64,000 bases of DNA from Pseudomonadota bacterium (GCA_018242485.1 JAFEBV010000036.1:36093-100092), one strand, 5' to 3'; numbered from the stretch's first letter, positions 42,454-51,479 are shown. The notes: generated by a model from the letters alone, not told the origin. Program-made: numbers and translations.

Positions 42454-43745
42454 AAGCGTTCCGCTACCTGCTCGTCTGCCTGCTGCTGGCCGTGCTCGGC
42501 GCGTGGTTCTGGCAGCAACTGGCTACCGATCCGGGGCAGGTGATCGTGTCCCTGCACGGCACCACCTACATCACCACGGTGAGCAAGGCCGTGCTGATCG
42601 TGGTGTTGATGACGCTGACGCTGTGGGCGCTCGTCGTCCTGCTACGCCTGCCGTTTCGCCTGTGGCGTCGGCGGCAGAAAAAGCAGGCGCAGGCGCGCCT
42701 TACCGGTGGCCTGCTGGCCCTGCACGAGGGCCGTTGGATGCGCGCGGAAAAATGGCTGACAGCGGCTGCGGCGCATGCCCCGTTTCGCGCCACCGCGCGT
42801 CTGGCCGCCGCGCAGGCCGCGCAGGCGCGCGGCGATGCGGCAGCAGCCGAACAACATCTGGCCGCGAGCAGCGAGGATGCCGCCGATCCCGTCGCCGCGT
42901 TGACCCGCGCGCAAACGCAGTTCGACTCCGGTCAAGCCGCCGACGCGCTCGCCACCCTCGACGCCGCCGCACTCAAGGGCGCGCCGCCACCCCGCGCCCT
43001 GCTGCTGCGCGTGCAGGCGCTGCTGGCCTGCCAGCGCGCCGGCGAGGCCTACGGCATGTTCGGTGCGCTCAAGAACGCGCAGGTGTTGCCGCCTGCCGCG
43101 CTGGCCACGCTGGAAGCGCAGATCGCGACCGCCGCATTGCGTGAATCCGCCGACGCCAATGCACTGGCCGACCTGTGGGATCACCTGCCCACGCCGCTGC
43201 GCGCGCGCGCCGAGGTGGTCGCCGCCTACGCCCGCCGGGCCGCCGACATCGGCATGCCCGATGCGGCCGCGAACGCCATCGCGCAGGCACTGGGTCAGCA
43301 ATGGGACGAGTCGCTGGCCGCGCTGTTCGGGACGCTCGGCCCGGGCCGCAACACCGCGCCGACCGCACGCCTGGACACCGCCGAGGGCTGGCTGGGCGCG
43401 CATTCGGACAGCGCCGCGCTCGCCCTCACCCTCGGCCGGCTGAGTGCGGGCATCCAGCAGTGGGGCCGTGCCGAGGACTACTTGCACCGCGCCCTCGCGC
43501 AAGGCGCCGGCGCCGATGCGTGGGAGGTTCTGGGTGATGTCCACAGCGCATTGCGCGACGATGCCACCGCCCGGCAGTGCTACGCCAACGCCCTGCACGC
43601 AGCGCGCGGTGAAGCGGTGCAAGCCTTGTCCGGACGTGATGTGCGCGAACAGATCTTCGACGCCGCGGTGATCGAAGAGCGCGACGAACACGGGGTGCCG
43701 AGGCTGCCGGAGGACGGAAGACAGAGGACAGAGGACAGAAGGTAG
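42450..43745 (+). CDS. hemY: HemY-like protoporphyrin biosynthesis protein
   Basis: 431 residues. Two N-terminal membrane segments (about 6-22 and 45-66) and then TPR-like helices (LLALHEGRWMRAEKWL...) as in proteobacterial HemY, a protein that is not the protoporphyrinogen oxidase of the same name. The last ~12 codons (PEDGRQRTEDRR) are encoded by a GAGGACA heptamer tract, so the natural end is probably near residue 419 (DEHGVPRL). Overlaps hemX by four bases. Confidence 0.88.
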   Translation: MKAFRYLLVCLLLAVLGAWFWQQLATDPGQVIVSLHGTTYITTVSKAVLIVVLMTLTLWALVVLLRLPFRLWRRRQKKQAQARLTGGLLALHEGRWMRAEKWLTAAAAHAPFRATARLAAAQAAQARGDAAAAEQHLAASSEDAADPVAALTRAQTQFDSGQAADALATLDAAALKGAPPPRALLLRVQALLACQRAGEAYGMFGALKNAQVLPPAALATLEAQIATAALRESADANALADLWDHLPTPLRARAEVVAAYARRAADIGMPDAAANAIAQALGQQWDESLAALFGTLGPGRNTAPTARLDTAEGWLGAHSDSAALALTLGRLSAGIQQWGRAEDYLHRALAQGAGADAWEVLGDVHSALRDDATARQCYANALHAARGEAVQALSGRDVREQIFDAAVIEERDEHGVPRLPEDGRQRTEDRR

Positions 43746-43819
43746 TTTGTGGGCAGCCATCGACCCACGCAGCGACGCGCTGCGCTTACCGATTCACCAT
43801 TCACCATTCACCATTCACT
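43718..43819. repeat. Heptamer tandem repeats after hemY
   Basis: GAGGACA-type heptamers near 43723-43740 extend the hemY reading frame; ATTCACC heptamers at 43792-43819 (four copies, last one ending in T) lie between the convergent hemY and thiolase genes. Related GAGGACAG words recur at 45199-45230, on the other side of the thiolase gene. Confidence 0.8.
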
Positions 43820-43821
43820 AA

Positions 43822-45114
43822 TCATCGCTCCACGATCGCCGCCACGCCCATCCCGCCGGCGGTGCAGATCGAGATCAGCGCGCGACCCGAGCCTTTTTCC
43901 TTGAGCAGCTTCGCGGCGGTGGCGACGATGCGCGCGCCGGTGGCGGCGAACGGATGGCCGACCGCGAGCGAGGAGCCGACCACATTCATTCGCGCGGGAT
44001 CGATGCTGCCGAGCGCGCCGCGACCGAGTTTCGCGCGGCAGTAGTCCTCCGACTCCCACGCCCGCAAGGTGCACAGAACCTGCGCGGCGAAGGCTTCGTG
44101 GATCTCGTAGAAATCGAAATCCTGCAAGCTGAGGCCGTTGCGTTCGAGCAACATCGCCACCGCCAGTGTCGGCGCCATCAGCAGGCCGTCGCCGTGGACG
44201 AAGTCCACCGCCGCCACTTCCGCATCGCGCAGGTACGCGAGCGGTTCGTGGCCGTGTGCACGCGCCCAGTCCTCGCTGGACAGCAGGCAGGCGGCAGCGC
44301 CGTCGGTGAGCGGGGTGGAATTGCCGGCGGTCAGGGTGCCCTGCCCCGAGGACTTGTCGAACGCAGGTTTCAGCGCGGCGAGTTTTTCCAGCGTCGAATC
44401 GGCGCGCAGGTTGTTGTCGCGCTCCACCCCGCGGAAGGGCGCGAGCAGGTCGGTATAGAAACCGCGCTCGTACGCCGCCGCCGCCTTGTGGTGCGAGGCC
44501 AGTGCGAGTTCGTCCTGCGCCTGCCGCTCGATCTTCCATTCCTTCGCCATCGCCTCGCAGTGCTCGCCCATCGACTTGCCGGTGCGCGGCTCGGCCACGC
44601 CGGGAAAATCGGGCTTCAACTCGCGCAGGCGGAAGCCACGAAACGCGCGCAGTTTTTGCCCGAAGCTGCGCGCCCGCGCGGCATCGAGCAGGCGGCCACG
44701 CAGCTTCGCGCCGTAGGCGATCGGCACGTCGGAAGTGGTGTCCGAACCGCCGCCGATACCCACCTCGATTTGCCCCAGCGCGATCTTGTTGGCGATGTGG
44801 ACGATCGTGTCCAGGCTGGTGCCGCAGGCGCGCTGCATGGTGATGCCCGGCGTGGCCGGCGACAGCCCCGAGGACAGCGTCGCCTCGCGGCCGAGGTTCC
44901 AGTCGGAGGAATGCTTGATCACCGCACCCATCGCCACCTCGCCGAGCGGCTGCCCGTGCAGATCGAAGCGCTCGACCAGCGCGCCCAGCGTGCGGATCGA
45001 CAGGCCGAGGTTGCCCACACCCACATAGGCGGTGTTGCTGCGGCAGAAGGGAATGCGCACGCCGCCGAGCACGGCGACCGGGCGCGTGGTGGTGTGGCGT
45101 TCGGCAAGGCTCAT
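43822..45114 (-). CDS. fadI: Acetyl-CoA C-acyltransferase (thiolase), FadI-type
   Basis: 430 residues. Catalytic Cys97 (QRACGTSLD), His in EIHEAFAAQVL, the NVVGSSLAVGHPFAATG block, and the final Cys in SICTAGGMG. Length and the insert with GKSMGEHCEAMAKEW match the FadI branch rather than short AtoB/FadA thiolases. It would perform the last step of fatty-acid beta-oxidation. No FadJ partner is adjacent, so the symbol is provisional. Confidence 0.88.
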   Translation of the reverse strand: MSLAERHTTTRPVAVLGGVRIPFCRSNTAYVGVGNLGLSIRTLGALVERFDLHGQPLGEVAMGAVIKHSSDWNLGREATLSSGLSPATPGITMQRACGTSLDTIVHIANKIALGQIEVGIGGGSDTTSDVPIAYGAKLRGRLLDAARARSFGQKLRAFRGFRLRELKPDFPGVAEPRTGKSMGEHCEAMAKEWKIERQAQDELALASHHKAAAAYERGFYTDLLAPFRGVERDNNLRADSTLEKLAALKPAFDKSSGQGTLTAGNSTPLTDGAAACLLSSEDWARAHGHEPLAYLRDAEVAAVDFVHGDGLLMAPTLAVAMLLERNGLSLQDFDFYEIHEAFAAQVLCTLRAWESEDYCRAKLGRGALGSIDPARMNVVGSSLAVGHPFAATGARIVATAAKLLKEKGSGRALISICTAGGMGVAAIVER

Positions 45115-45296
45115 GCGGCGGCTCCCGTGATGGCTGTACAGATGGATGCGTCACACGGATCGTGCCTGCATGCGCTAGAGCAAAGGCACGGGGTTGCTGA
45201 GGACAGCGGACAAACGATGGAGGACAGATGGTAAACGGTTGCCTGTAATCTGTAGTCGGAAAGACTTGTCGTTGTCCAACACACACCGCCAACACC

Positions 45297-46247
45297 ATGC
45301 CCTCACTCTCCCACGTCTGCCTCGGCGCACTCGCGCTGGAACTGCGCCCCGGCGCACAGGCCAGCCGCATCGCGCTGGATCGTGCGCAAGCCGCGCAACT
45401 GGCCGATGGCATCGCGCGCGATCTGGCTGCGCTCGTCCCGGATGCGGCCACGTTCGATCTCGCCGTGCTGGCCGCGCATTACGATCCGGTCGAACTGCTG
45501 CGCCCGGATTGGCCGCTGCATGCCGCACTCGATGCGCTGGCGCAGCGCGCACCCAGGGTTATGCCCCCTCCCCCGCATGCGGGGGAGGGTTGGGGTGGGG
45601 GCGCAGCCCGCATCCTCGCCTTCGGTGCCCACGCAAGCGTATTGCCTGATCCCGTTCCTGCACCCGAGGCCGATTACGCACAAGGCACGATGCGCCTGCT
45701 GCCGTTCGCACTGCGTGGCGATCCCGCCGATCCGGCAACCGGTTCACGCATCGCCATGCTGGCGTCATCGATGGAGGAAGTCCTGCTCGAACGCGGCATG
45801 GCCGGCGCGGCTACCGCGCTGTTCGCGCAGGATGCCTTCGGTGCACCGATCGAACACGCGCGCTACCTCACGATCCATGACCTTGCCGCGTTGATGGCGA
45901 TGCAGTACGAGCACGCCGGGCTTGCATCGCTGTGGCCGCTGCTCGAAACGGCGCTGCTCGCGCCGGAACACGAGGCGTGGCTGGACGCGCCGCCCGAGCC
46001 ACTGGCGCGCTACGCCGACGGCGAAGTCCGCATCGGTTTGCTGGATGCGGAAAGCTGGCGCGCCGGAGGTTTCGCGCCGAAATCCACGGGCGATGACGCG
46101 CGCAAGCTCGAGCTTGCTTTCGAGCGATACGAAGCGCGGCAAAGGCAGTTTGCCGCGGTGCTGGCAGCGCATGGAGTCGCCGCGATGTTCGTACATTGCG
46201 CCGCGGGGCACGATGCACGCGCGAGCATCACTTCTTCGTGGGCTTGA
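45297..46247 (+). CDS. Uncharacterised protein carrying an in-frame repeat insertion
   Basis: 316 residues, cytoplasmic by appearance, Ala/Leu-rich helical. Residues about 88-104 (VMPPPPHAGEGWGGGAA) are encoded by a family-A palindrome (45564-45601) that interrupts otherwise ordinary codon composition. Excluding it, the protein is about 300 residues. Conserved-looking blocks are RLLPFALRGDPADP, SSMEEVLLERGMAG and HDLAALMAMQYEHAGLA. No family recognised. The 3' end overlaps the convergent SodC-like gene by 20 bases. Confidence 0.78.
   Translation: MPSLSHVCLGALALELRPGAQASRIALDRAQAAQLADGIARDLAALVPDAATFDLAVLAAHYDPVELLRPDWPLHAALDALAQRAPRVMPPPPHAGEGWGGGAARILAFGAHASVLPDPVPAPEADYAQGTMRLLPFALRGDPADPATGSRIAMLASSMEEVLLERGMAGAATALFAQDAFGAPIEHARYLTIHDLAALMAMQYEHAGLASLWPLLETALLAPEHEAWLDAPPEPLARYADGEVRIGLLDAESWRAGGFAPKSTGDDARKLELAFERYEARQRQFAAVLAAHGVAAMFVHCAAGHDARASITSSWA
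45564..45601. repeat. Family-A palindrome inside a coding region
   Basis: CCCTCCCCC-GCATGC-GGGGGAGGG (45566-45589) is a perfect palindrome, followed by TTGGGGTGGGGG. Same stem and tail plan as the copies at 14858, 17226, 48393 and 48469. The reading frame passes through without a stop. Confidence 0.8.
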
Positions 46248-46782
46248 GGATCACCCCGCAAGCCAGCGCCGCGCCGCCACCGCCGTCGGGCTGGGTGCTG
46301 TAATCGTCGGGGCCGGCCTGCACGATCAGCGAGCGTCCGAGCACATCGTCGTTGTAATGGCTGCCTGCCGACACGTCGGGCACGGTGACGTCGAGACTGA
46401 TGATGCCCTGCGTGTCGGCGGTCTGGTTGGCCATATCGCCGGCGTGGTGGATCAACCCGACCGGATCGCCGTGCGCCACTCCCCGCGGGTTGAAGTGTCC
46501 GCCGGCTGAGCCACGGTTGGGCGCGGTGCAATCGCCGCGCTGGAATATGTGGATGCCGTGGCTGCTGCCCGGCGCCAGTCCTGCAACCGAGCCCTGCACA
46601 TGGATGCCGCCGGTGATGGAGTACACCGCCAGCGTGCCGGTCACGCCACTGCCATCGACGGCCTCGAGGTTGATGCTTGCCTCCGGTTTGGGAGCTTTCG
46701 AGGCATGGCTGCCGGGCAGGGACGCGCAGCCTGCAAGCAACACGGCGACAAGACAGGCTGATACCACGACGGAACGCTGCAT
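46228..46782 (-). CDS. Cu,Zn superoxide dismutase-like lipoprotein with degenerate copper site
   Basis: 184 residues. Lipobox LLAGC (Cys19). SodC fold evident from GTLAVYSITGGIHVQGSV, GGHFNP, HHAGDMAN and ALACGVI; the conserved disulfide pair is Cys85 and Cys175. Aligned to human SOD1, zinc ligands are kept (His96, His104, His113, Asp116) and copper ligands His78 and His96 are kept. The second copper His is Phe80, the fourth is Gln155 (GRSLIVQ), and the active-site Arg is Ala172. Superoxide dismutation is therefore unlikely; compare B. subtilis YojM, a SodC-like protein also missing copper ligands. Role perhaps zinc or weak metal binding in the envelope. Confidence 0.88.
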   Translation of the reverse strand: MQRSVVVSACLVAVLLAGCASLPGSHASKAPKPEASINLEAVDGSGVTGTLAVYSITGGIHVQGSVAGLAPGSSHGIHIFQRGDCTAPNRGSAGGHFNPRGVAHGDPVGLIHHAGDMANQTADTQGIISLDVTVPDVSAGSHYNDDVLGRSLIVQAGPDDYSTQPDGGGGAALACGVILKPTKK

Positions 46783-46876
46783 GCGGATCTCCGAAAGGGG
46801 CGGCCTGCATACGCAAGCCCAAGGGTCGAAATGCGGATGCTATCGCGTCGAAGGTGATCGGGGGCTGTATCGGGGT

Positions 46877-48343
46877 TCAATCCGACTTGTCGCGATGTTT
46901 GCGACCGAGCTTGCGGGTGAGGGTGTTGCGGCCCAGGCCAAGCGCCTCGGCCGCGTGCTGGCGATGCCCGCCGGTGTGTTCCAGCGCTGCTGCCAGCAAG
47001 GCTTCCTCGAAGCGTTGCTTGGCACGAGCGTGAACCTCGCCGTGGCCGTCGGCGAGCGCGGCGCGCGCCCACGTGCGCAAGGGCTGCGCCCACGCCGCGA
47101 TGCCGGCATCGCCACCGACGGGCACCGGTTCGGACGCCGCTTGCGCCGGCGCGGTGGACAGCGCGGCGCGCACGTCGGCAGCGCGGATCGTCTGCCCGGG
47201 TGCCAGCGCGGCCAGCCGCCAGCAGATGTTTTCCAACTCACGCACATTGCCAGGCCAGGCGTGCGCTTCCAGCAGCCGCTGCGCCTCGGCGGCGAGTTGC
47301 TTGGTCGGCGCATTGAAGCGTGCCGCGGCGTTGCCGAGGAAGCGCGTGGCGAGCACACCGATGTCCTGCCGGCGTTCACGCAGTGGCGGCAGGCGCAGGC
47401 GCACCACGTCGAGGCGATGCAGCAGGTCGGCGCGGAATCGCCCGCCGGCAACCAAGACCTCGAGGTTCTGATGGGTGGCGGCGATCACCCGCACATCCAC
47501 GCGGATCAGCTCGCGGCCGCCGACGCGATAGAACTCGCCCTCGGCCAGCACCCGCAGCAGCCGCGTCTGCAGCGGCGCGGGCATGTCGCCGATCTCGTCG
47601 AGGAACAGGCTGCCGCCATGCGCCTGCTCGAAGCGGCCGACGTGGCGGCGGGTGGCGCCGGTGAACGCGCCGGCCTCGTGGCCGAACAGTTCGGACTCCA
47701 GCAAATCGGCGGGGATGGCGGCGGTGTTGAGCGCGATGAAGGGCGCTTTTGCGCGCGGCGACTCGCGGTGCAGGGCGCGCGCGACCAACTCCTTGCCGGT
47801 GCCGGTTTCGCCGGTGACCAACACCGACAACGGTGCCTGCGCGAGCCGGCCGATGGCACGGAACAATTCGCGCATCGCCGGGGCGTCGCCGAGCAAGGCG
47901 TGCGGTGTGGTCTCGTGGATTGCGCCCTCGTGCGCCCGGTCGGCGCGCAGCGAATCGTTGGCTTCGCCGTTCACCCACGCACCCGGCAGCGCGCGCCGAG
48001 CGAGCGCGACCGCTTCATCCAGATCGAATGGTTTGGACAGGAACTCGTGCGCGCCGCCGCGGAACGCTCCGGCGGTGGAAGCGATGTCGGTCCATGCCGA
48101 CATCACGATCACCGCTAGCTCCGGGTCGCGCGCCTTGAGCGCATCGAGGAAGCCCAGCCCGTCCATGCCGGGCATGCGGATGTCGGTGAATACCAGCGCT
48201 GGTTGTTGTGCGTCCGTCAGCGCGGCCAGCGCCGCTGCCGCACCGTCGAAGGACTGCACCGCGAAGCCGGCCTCGCGCAACGCCTGCGCGAGCACGAAGC
48301 GCACGCTGCGGTCGTCGTCGACCACCCAGATGCGCGGAGTCAT
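46877..48343 (-). CDS. ntrC: Nitrogen regulator NtrC, sigma-54 activator
   Basis: 488 residues. Receiver with Asp54 (TDIRMPGMDG) and Lys in SKPFDL; AAA+ domain with Walker A GETGTGKE, the sigma-54-binding GAFTGA, Walker B GGSLFLDEIGDM and WPGNVRELEN; C-terminal Fis-type helix-turn-helix (HAAEALGLGRNTLTRKL). Activates nitrogen-assimilation promoters when phosphorylated by NtrB. The ntrB gene is upstream on the same strand after a repeat-filled 208-bp spacer. Confidence 0.95.
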   Translation of the reverse strand: MTPRIWVVDDDRSVRFVLAQALREAGFAVQSFDGAAAALAALTDAQQPALVFTDIRMPGMDGLGFLDALKARDPELAVIVMSAWTDIASTAGAFRGGAHEFLSKPFDLDEAVALARRALPGAWVNGEANDSLRADRAHEGAIHETTPHALLGDAPAMRELFRAIGRLAQAPLSVLVTGETGTGKELVARALHRESPRAKAPFIALNTAAIPADLLESELFGHEAGAFTGATRRHVGRFEQAHGGSLFLDEIGDMPAPLQTRLLRVLAEGEFYRVGGRELIRVDVRVIAATHQNLEVLVAGGRFRADLLHRLDVVRLRLPPLRERRQDIGVLATRFLGNAAARFNAPTKQLAAEAQRLLEAHAWPGNVRELENICWRLAALAPGQTIRAADVRAALSTAPAQAASEPVPVGGDAGIAAWAQPLRTWARAALADGHGEVHARAKQRFEEALLAAALEHTGGHRQHAAEALGLGRNTLTRKLGRKHRDKSD

Positions 48344-48392
48344 GAGAAGTGGCCTCCATGTTTCTGGATCACGGCAGGCGCTTGGCTTGCCT

Positions 48393-48509
48393 CCTCCCCT
48401 TGCTCACATCGCGAGCAGGGGGAGGTTGGGAGGGGGTGGTGTTCGCTGGCCGCCTGTGCGGGAAAGGCACCCCTCCCCAACCCTCCCCTTCGCTGCGCGA
48501 AAGGGAGGG
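48393..48509. repeat. Two family-A hairpin repeats between ntrB and ntrC
   Basis: 48393-48437: CCTCCCC...GGGGGAGG hairpin then TTGGGAGGGGGT. 48469-48509: ACCCCTCCCCAACCCTCCCC with an AAGGGAGGG arm, inverted relative to the first. The spacer (48344-48551) carries no gene. These could uncouple ntrB from ntrC expression. Confidence 0.75.
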
Positions 48510-48551
48510 AGCCGGGTACGCGAAAACCACTCGATGCGTCACCGTCCATCA

Positions 48552-49598
48552 TCATTCTCCACCACCGGCAGCATCGTCCCGCACCGGAATCAGCAGCGTG
48601 AACACGGTATGCCCCGGGCGTGAGCGATAACCCAGCGAACCGCCGTGCTCGCGGGCGACTTGTTGCGCCAGCGCCAGACCGAGGCCCGAACCTTCCGCGC
48701 GCCCGGACACCAGCGGCAGGAAGATGCGCTCGGCCAGATCCTCGGGCACGCCACGGCCGTCGTCGGCGATCTCCACCCGCAGCGCCAGTCGGTGCGCGAC
48801 TTCGCCGATCACCACGCCACGCTCGGCGCGGGTGCGCAGATGGATCATGTTGGCACCGGATTCCAGTGCGTTGCGCAGCAGGTTCCACAGCGCCTGCACG
48901 AGACGATCGGCATCGCCGGACACCGCCGGCAGGCTGGGATCGTAGTCACGCTCGATCTTCACCGCCCAGCCAGCGTCGGCGTCGGCGAGCACGCGCACGC
49001 GCTCGAGCACGGCGTGGATGTTGACCGTCTCGAAGGGGCGCGACGGGGCCGGGTTCACCAGTCGATCGAGCAGGCCAGCCAGACGTTCGACCTCCGCGTC
49101 GATCAGCGCGACCAATTCGCGCTCGTCGTCGTTGTCCAGCCGCATCGAAGCACGCCGGGCCAGCAACTGCGCGGCACCTTTCAGCCCGGCCAGCGGGTTG
49201 CGGATCTCATGCGCCAGACCCTTGAGTGCCGCGTGCAGCGCCGCTGGCAGGGCGCTGGCCGGGTCGGTGCCGGGAAACTCGTCGGCCGGATGGATCTCGA
49301 TGCGGATCCCGTCGGCATCGCGCGCCAGCAGCAGGTCGGCGAAGCGCTCGCCGCCACCGGGCGCTTGCAGCCGCGCGCGACGCACCTGCGCGGCCTCCAC
49401 CGCCGGTGCCAACCGCGCGAGCAGGGATTTCAGCCGCCCATCTTCGCCATCCAGCGCCGCCAGCGGCAGCCCCTCCAGCCGGCGCAGGCTGACGCCCAGC
49501 CAGCGCGCCAGCGCCGCATTGCCGCCGAGCAGGATGCCGTTGCCGTCGATCCAGACAATCGGTGTGAGCAGGGCATCAATGGAGGACTTCGACCACAT
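48552..49598 (-). CDS. ntrB: Nitrogen sensor kinase/phosphatase NtrB
   Basis: 348 residues. Soluble: PAS-like N-terminal domain (about 5-115), HisKA with His130 (GLAHEIRNPLAGLKGAAQLL), N box LLRNALESGA and G boxes (DDGRGVP, SGLGLALAQQVA). Kinase/phosphatase for NtrC controlled by PII. glnA is not adjacent here. Precedes ntrC. Confidence 0.94.
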   Translation of the reverse strand: MWSKSSIDALLTPIVWIDGNGILLGGNAALARWLGVSLRRLEGLPLAALDGEDGRLKSLLARLAPAVEAAQVRRARLQAPGGGERFADLLLARDADGIRIEIHPADEFPGTDPASALPAALHAALKGLAHEIRNPLAGLKGAAQLLARRASMRLDNDDERELVALIDAEVERLAGLLDRLVNPAPSRPFETVNIHAVLERVRVLADADAGWAVKIERDYDPSLPAVSGDADRLVQALWNLLRNALESGANMIHLRTRAERGVVIGEVAHRLALRVEIADDGRGVPEDLAERIFLPLVSGRAEGSGLGLALAQQVAREHGGSLGYRSRPGHTVFTLLIPVRDDAAGGGE

Positions 49599-49902
49599 TG
49601 CACCATCTTAGGGCATTTTGATAACCGCGTTCGTCATGTCCGAAACAACCGAAGAAGCCGAACAACCTTCAGTTGCAAATGGCCATGTCCGAAAAACTGG
49701 GATGGAGCGCTGCTGGTATGGGGAGCGCTGGATGATTGCCAGCCTAGGCATCCGAGAGTTTTGTGCCTGCTGATTGGCGCGCTCGTTTGGTGTCGAACGC
49801 CAGCCAGCTTTTCCTCGAACCTGACGGCGACGTTCGAAACCGATTTGAACCGGATTGCGGTAGCGACGTGAATATCGCAGGGTCGATATCCGGAGCGGCG
49901 CA
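49599..49902. other. Intergenic region between ntrB and mpl
   Basis: 304 bases, noticeably lower in GC than neighbours. The word CATGTCCGAAA occurs twice (about 49635 and 49683). A 45-codon open frame starts at ATG 49636 and ends at 49773, but it lacks a ribosome-binding site and family support, so it is not called a gene. It also holds the upstream region of ntrB. Confidence 0.5.
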
Positions 49903-51261
49903 TCAACCCCGCAAAGCCGCAAGGAACCGGCGCGGCGCGCCCTCGAAACCACCGTTGGACATGAACACGACGTGGTCGCCGGCGCGCGTGCGCGCGCGCA
50001 ATTCGTCGAGCAGCGCATCGACGGACGGCGCGGCGACACCTTCACCGCGCAGATCGGCGATCACCTTGTCCGCATCCCACGGCAGTTCGGCGCGGCGCAG
50101 GAACACCACCGCGTCGGCCGCATCCAGCGAAGGCGCGATCTCGTGTGCGTGCGCGCCCAGCCGCATCGAATTGCTGCGCGGCTCCATCGCCACTACGATG
50201 CGCGCATCGCCCACCCGCGCGCGCAGGCCGGCGAGCGTGGTGCGGATCGCGGTTGGATGATGGGCGAAGTCGTCGTACACGGTGATGCCGCGCGCAGCGC
50301 CCAGCACTTCCAGCCGGCGCTTGACGCTGCGGAACGATGCCAGCGCGGCGATGGCTACCGAAGGCTCGACGCCCACCGCATACGCGGCAGCGATCGCCGC
50401 CAGCGCATTCATCACGTTGTGCGCGCCGAGCAGATCCCAGCGCACCACGCCGACCTCGACGTCGCGATGGAGCACGGCGAACTGCGAGCCATCGGCGGTG
50501 ATCGCGCGCTGCGTCCACTGCGCATCGCCATCCATCGCGAAGCGCTCCACCGGGGTCCAGCAGCCCATCGCCAGCACTTCGCGCAGGCGCGCGTCCTGCC
50601 CGTTGACGATCAGCCGTCCATTGCCCGGCACGGTGCGCACGAGGTGATGGAACTGGCGCTGGATCGCGGCCACGTCGGGGAAGATGTCGGCGTGGTCGTA
50701 TTCGAGGTTGTTGAGAATCGCCACCTGCGGCCGGTAGTGGACGAACTTGCTGCGCTTGTCGAAAAAGGCGGTGTCGTATTCGTCGGCTTCGACGACGAAC
50801 TCGATACCGCTTCCGCGCCGCGCTGACACACCGAAGTTCTCCGGCACGCCGCCGACGAGGAAGCCCGGATCGCGGCCGGCGACCTCGAGGATCCACGCCA
50901 GCATCGAAGTCGTCGTCGTCTTGCCGTGGGTGCCGGCGACCGCCAGCGTGGTGCGCCCGGGCAGTACCTGCTCGGCCAGCCATTGCGCGCCGGAGGTGTA
51001 GTGCATCCGCGCATCGAGGACGTGTTCGACCGCCGGGTTGCCACGCGAGAGCGCGTTGCCGACCACTACCACATCGGTATCTGGCGCGATGTTCTGGGGT
51101 GAATAACCCTGCGCCAGCGCGATGCCCAGCGCTTCGAGCTGGGTGGACATCGGTGGATAGATGTTGGCGTCGCTGCCGGCGACCTCGTGGCCGAGTTCGT
51201 GCGCCAGTGCCGCCACGCCGCCCATGAAGGTGCCGGCGATGCCGAGGATGTGGAGTTTCAA
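49903..51261 (-). CDS. mpl: UDP-MurNAc:L-Ala-gamma-D-Glu-meso-DAP ligase
   Basis: 452 residues. Mur ligase of the peptidoglycan-recycling pathway, attaching recovered tripeptide to UDP-MurNAc. N-terminal GIAGTFMGGVAALA, ATP site AGTHGKTTTTSM, central EADEYDTAFFDKRSKF and NNLEYDHADIFPD (Mpl-specific rather than MurC), and C-terminal YDDFAHHPTAI. It indicates meso-DAP cell wall. Upstream spacer 51262-51503 contains heptamers and a BIME-like half-element. Confidence 0.95.
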   Translation of the reverse strand: MKLHILGIAGTFMGGVAALAHELGHEVAGSDANIYPPMSTQLEALGIALAQGYSPQNIAPDTDVVVVGNALSRGNPAVEHVLDARMHYTSGAQWLAEQVLPGRTTLAVAGTHGKTTTTSMLAWILEVAGRDPGFLVGGVPENFGVSARRGSGIEFVVEADEYDTAFFDKRSKFVHYRPQVAILNNLEYDHADIFPDVAAIQRQFHHLVRTVPGNGRLIVNGQDARLREVLAMGCWTPVERFAMDGDAQWTQRAITADGSQFAVLHRDVEVGVVRWDLLGAHNVMNALAAIAAAYAVGVEPSVAIAALASFRSVKRRLEVLGAARGITVYDDFAHHPTAIRTTLAGLRARVGDARIVVAMEPRSNSMRLGAHAHEIAPSLDAADAVVFLRRAELPWDADKVIADLRGEGVAAPSVDALLDELRARTRAGDHVVFMSNGGFEGAPRRFLAALRG

Positions 51262-51305
51262 GGAGACGACCTGCGGGAACGGGAACAGTGGGGATTATGC
51301 GGGGT

Positions 51306-51479
51306 TCGGGGTTCGGCATGCGCAGTTCGACATCCGGAACCAAGCGTCCGGATTAGCCCAACGCGGGGACGATGGCCAGCTTCGAGATCGTTCCCTCACC
51401 CGCCTTCGGCACCCTCTCCCGGAGGGAGAGGGTTTGTGTTGGCCGATTCTTGTTTCTCGAGTCCCGAGTCCCGAACCTC
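51306..51479. repeat. Repeats between mpl and adk
   Basis: 51300-51315 has GGGTTCG twice at 7-bp spacing; 51393-51432 is a short BIME-like element (CCCTCACCCGCC, then CCTCTCCC/GGGAGAGG hairpin); near 51456-51475 GAGTCCC recurs at 7-bp spacing. No gene present. Confidence 0.65.

Noticed and set aside
49636..49773. 45-codon open frame in the ntrB-mpl gap
   Set aside because: No ribosome-binding site, no family resemblance, and the surrounding sequence lacks coding-type codon bias; more likely untranslated.
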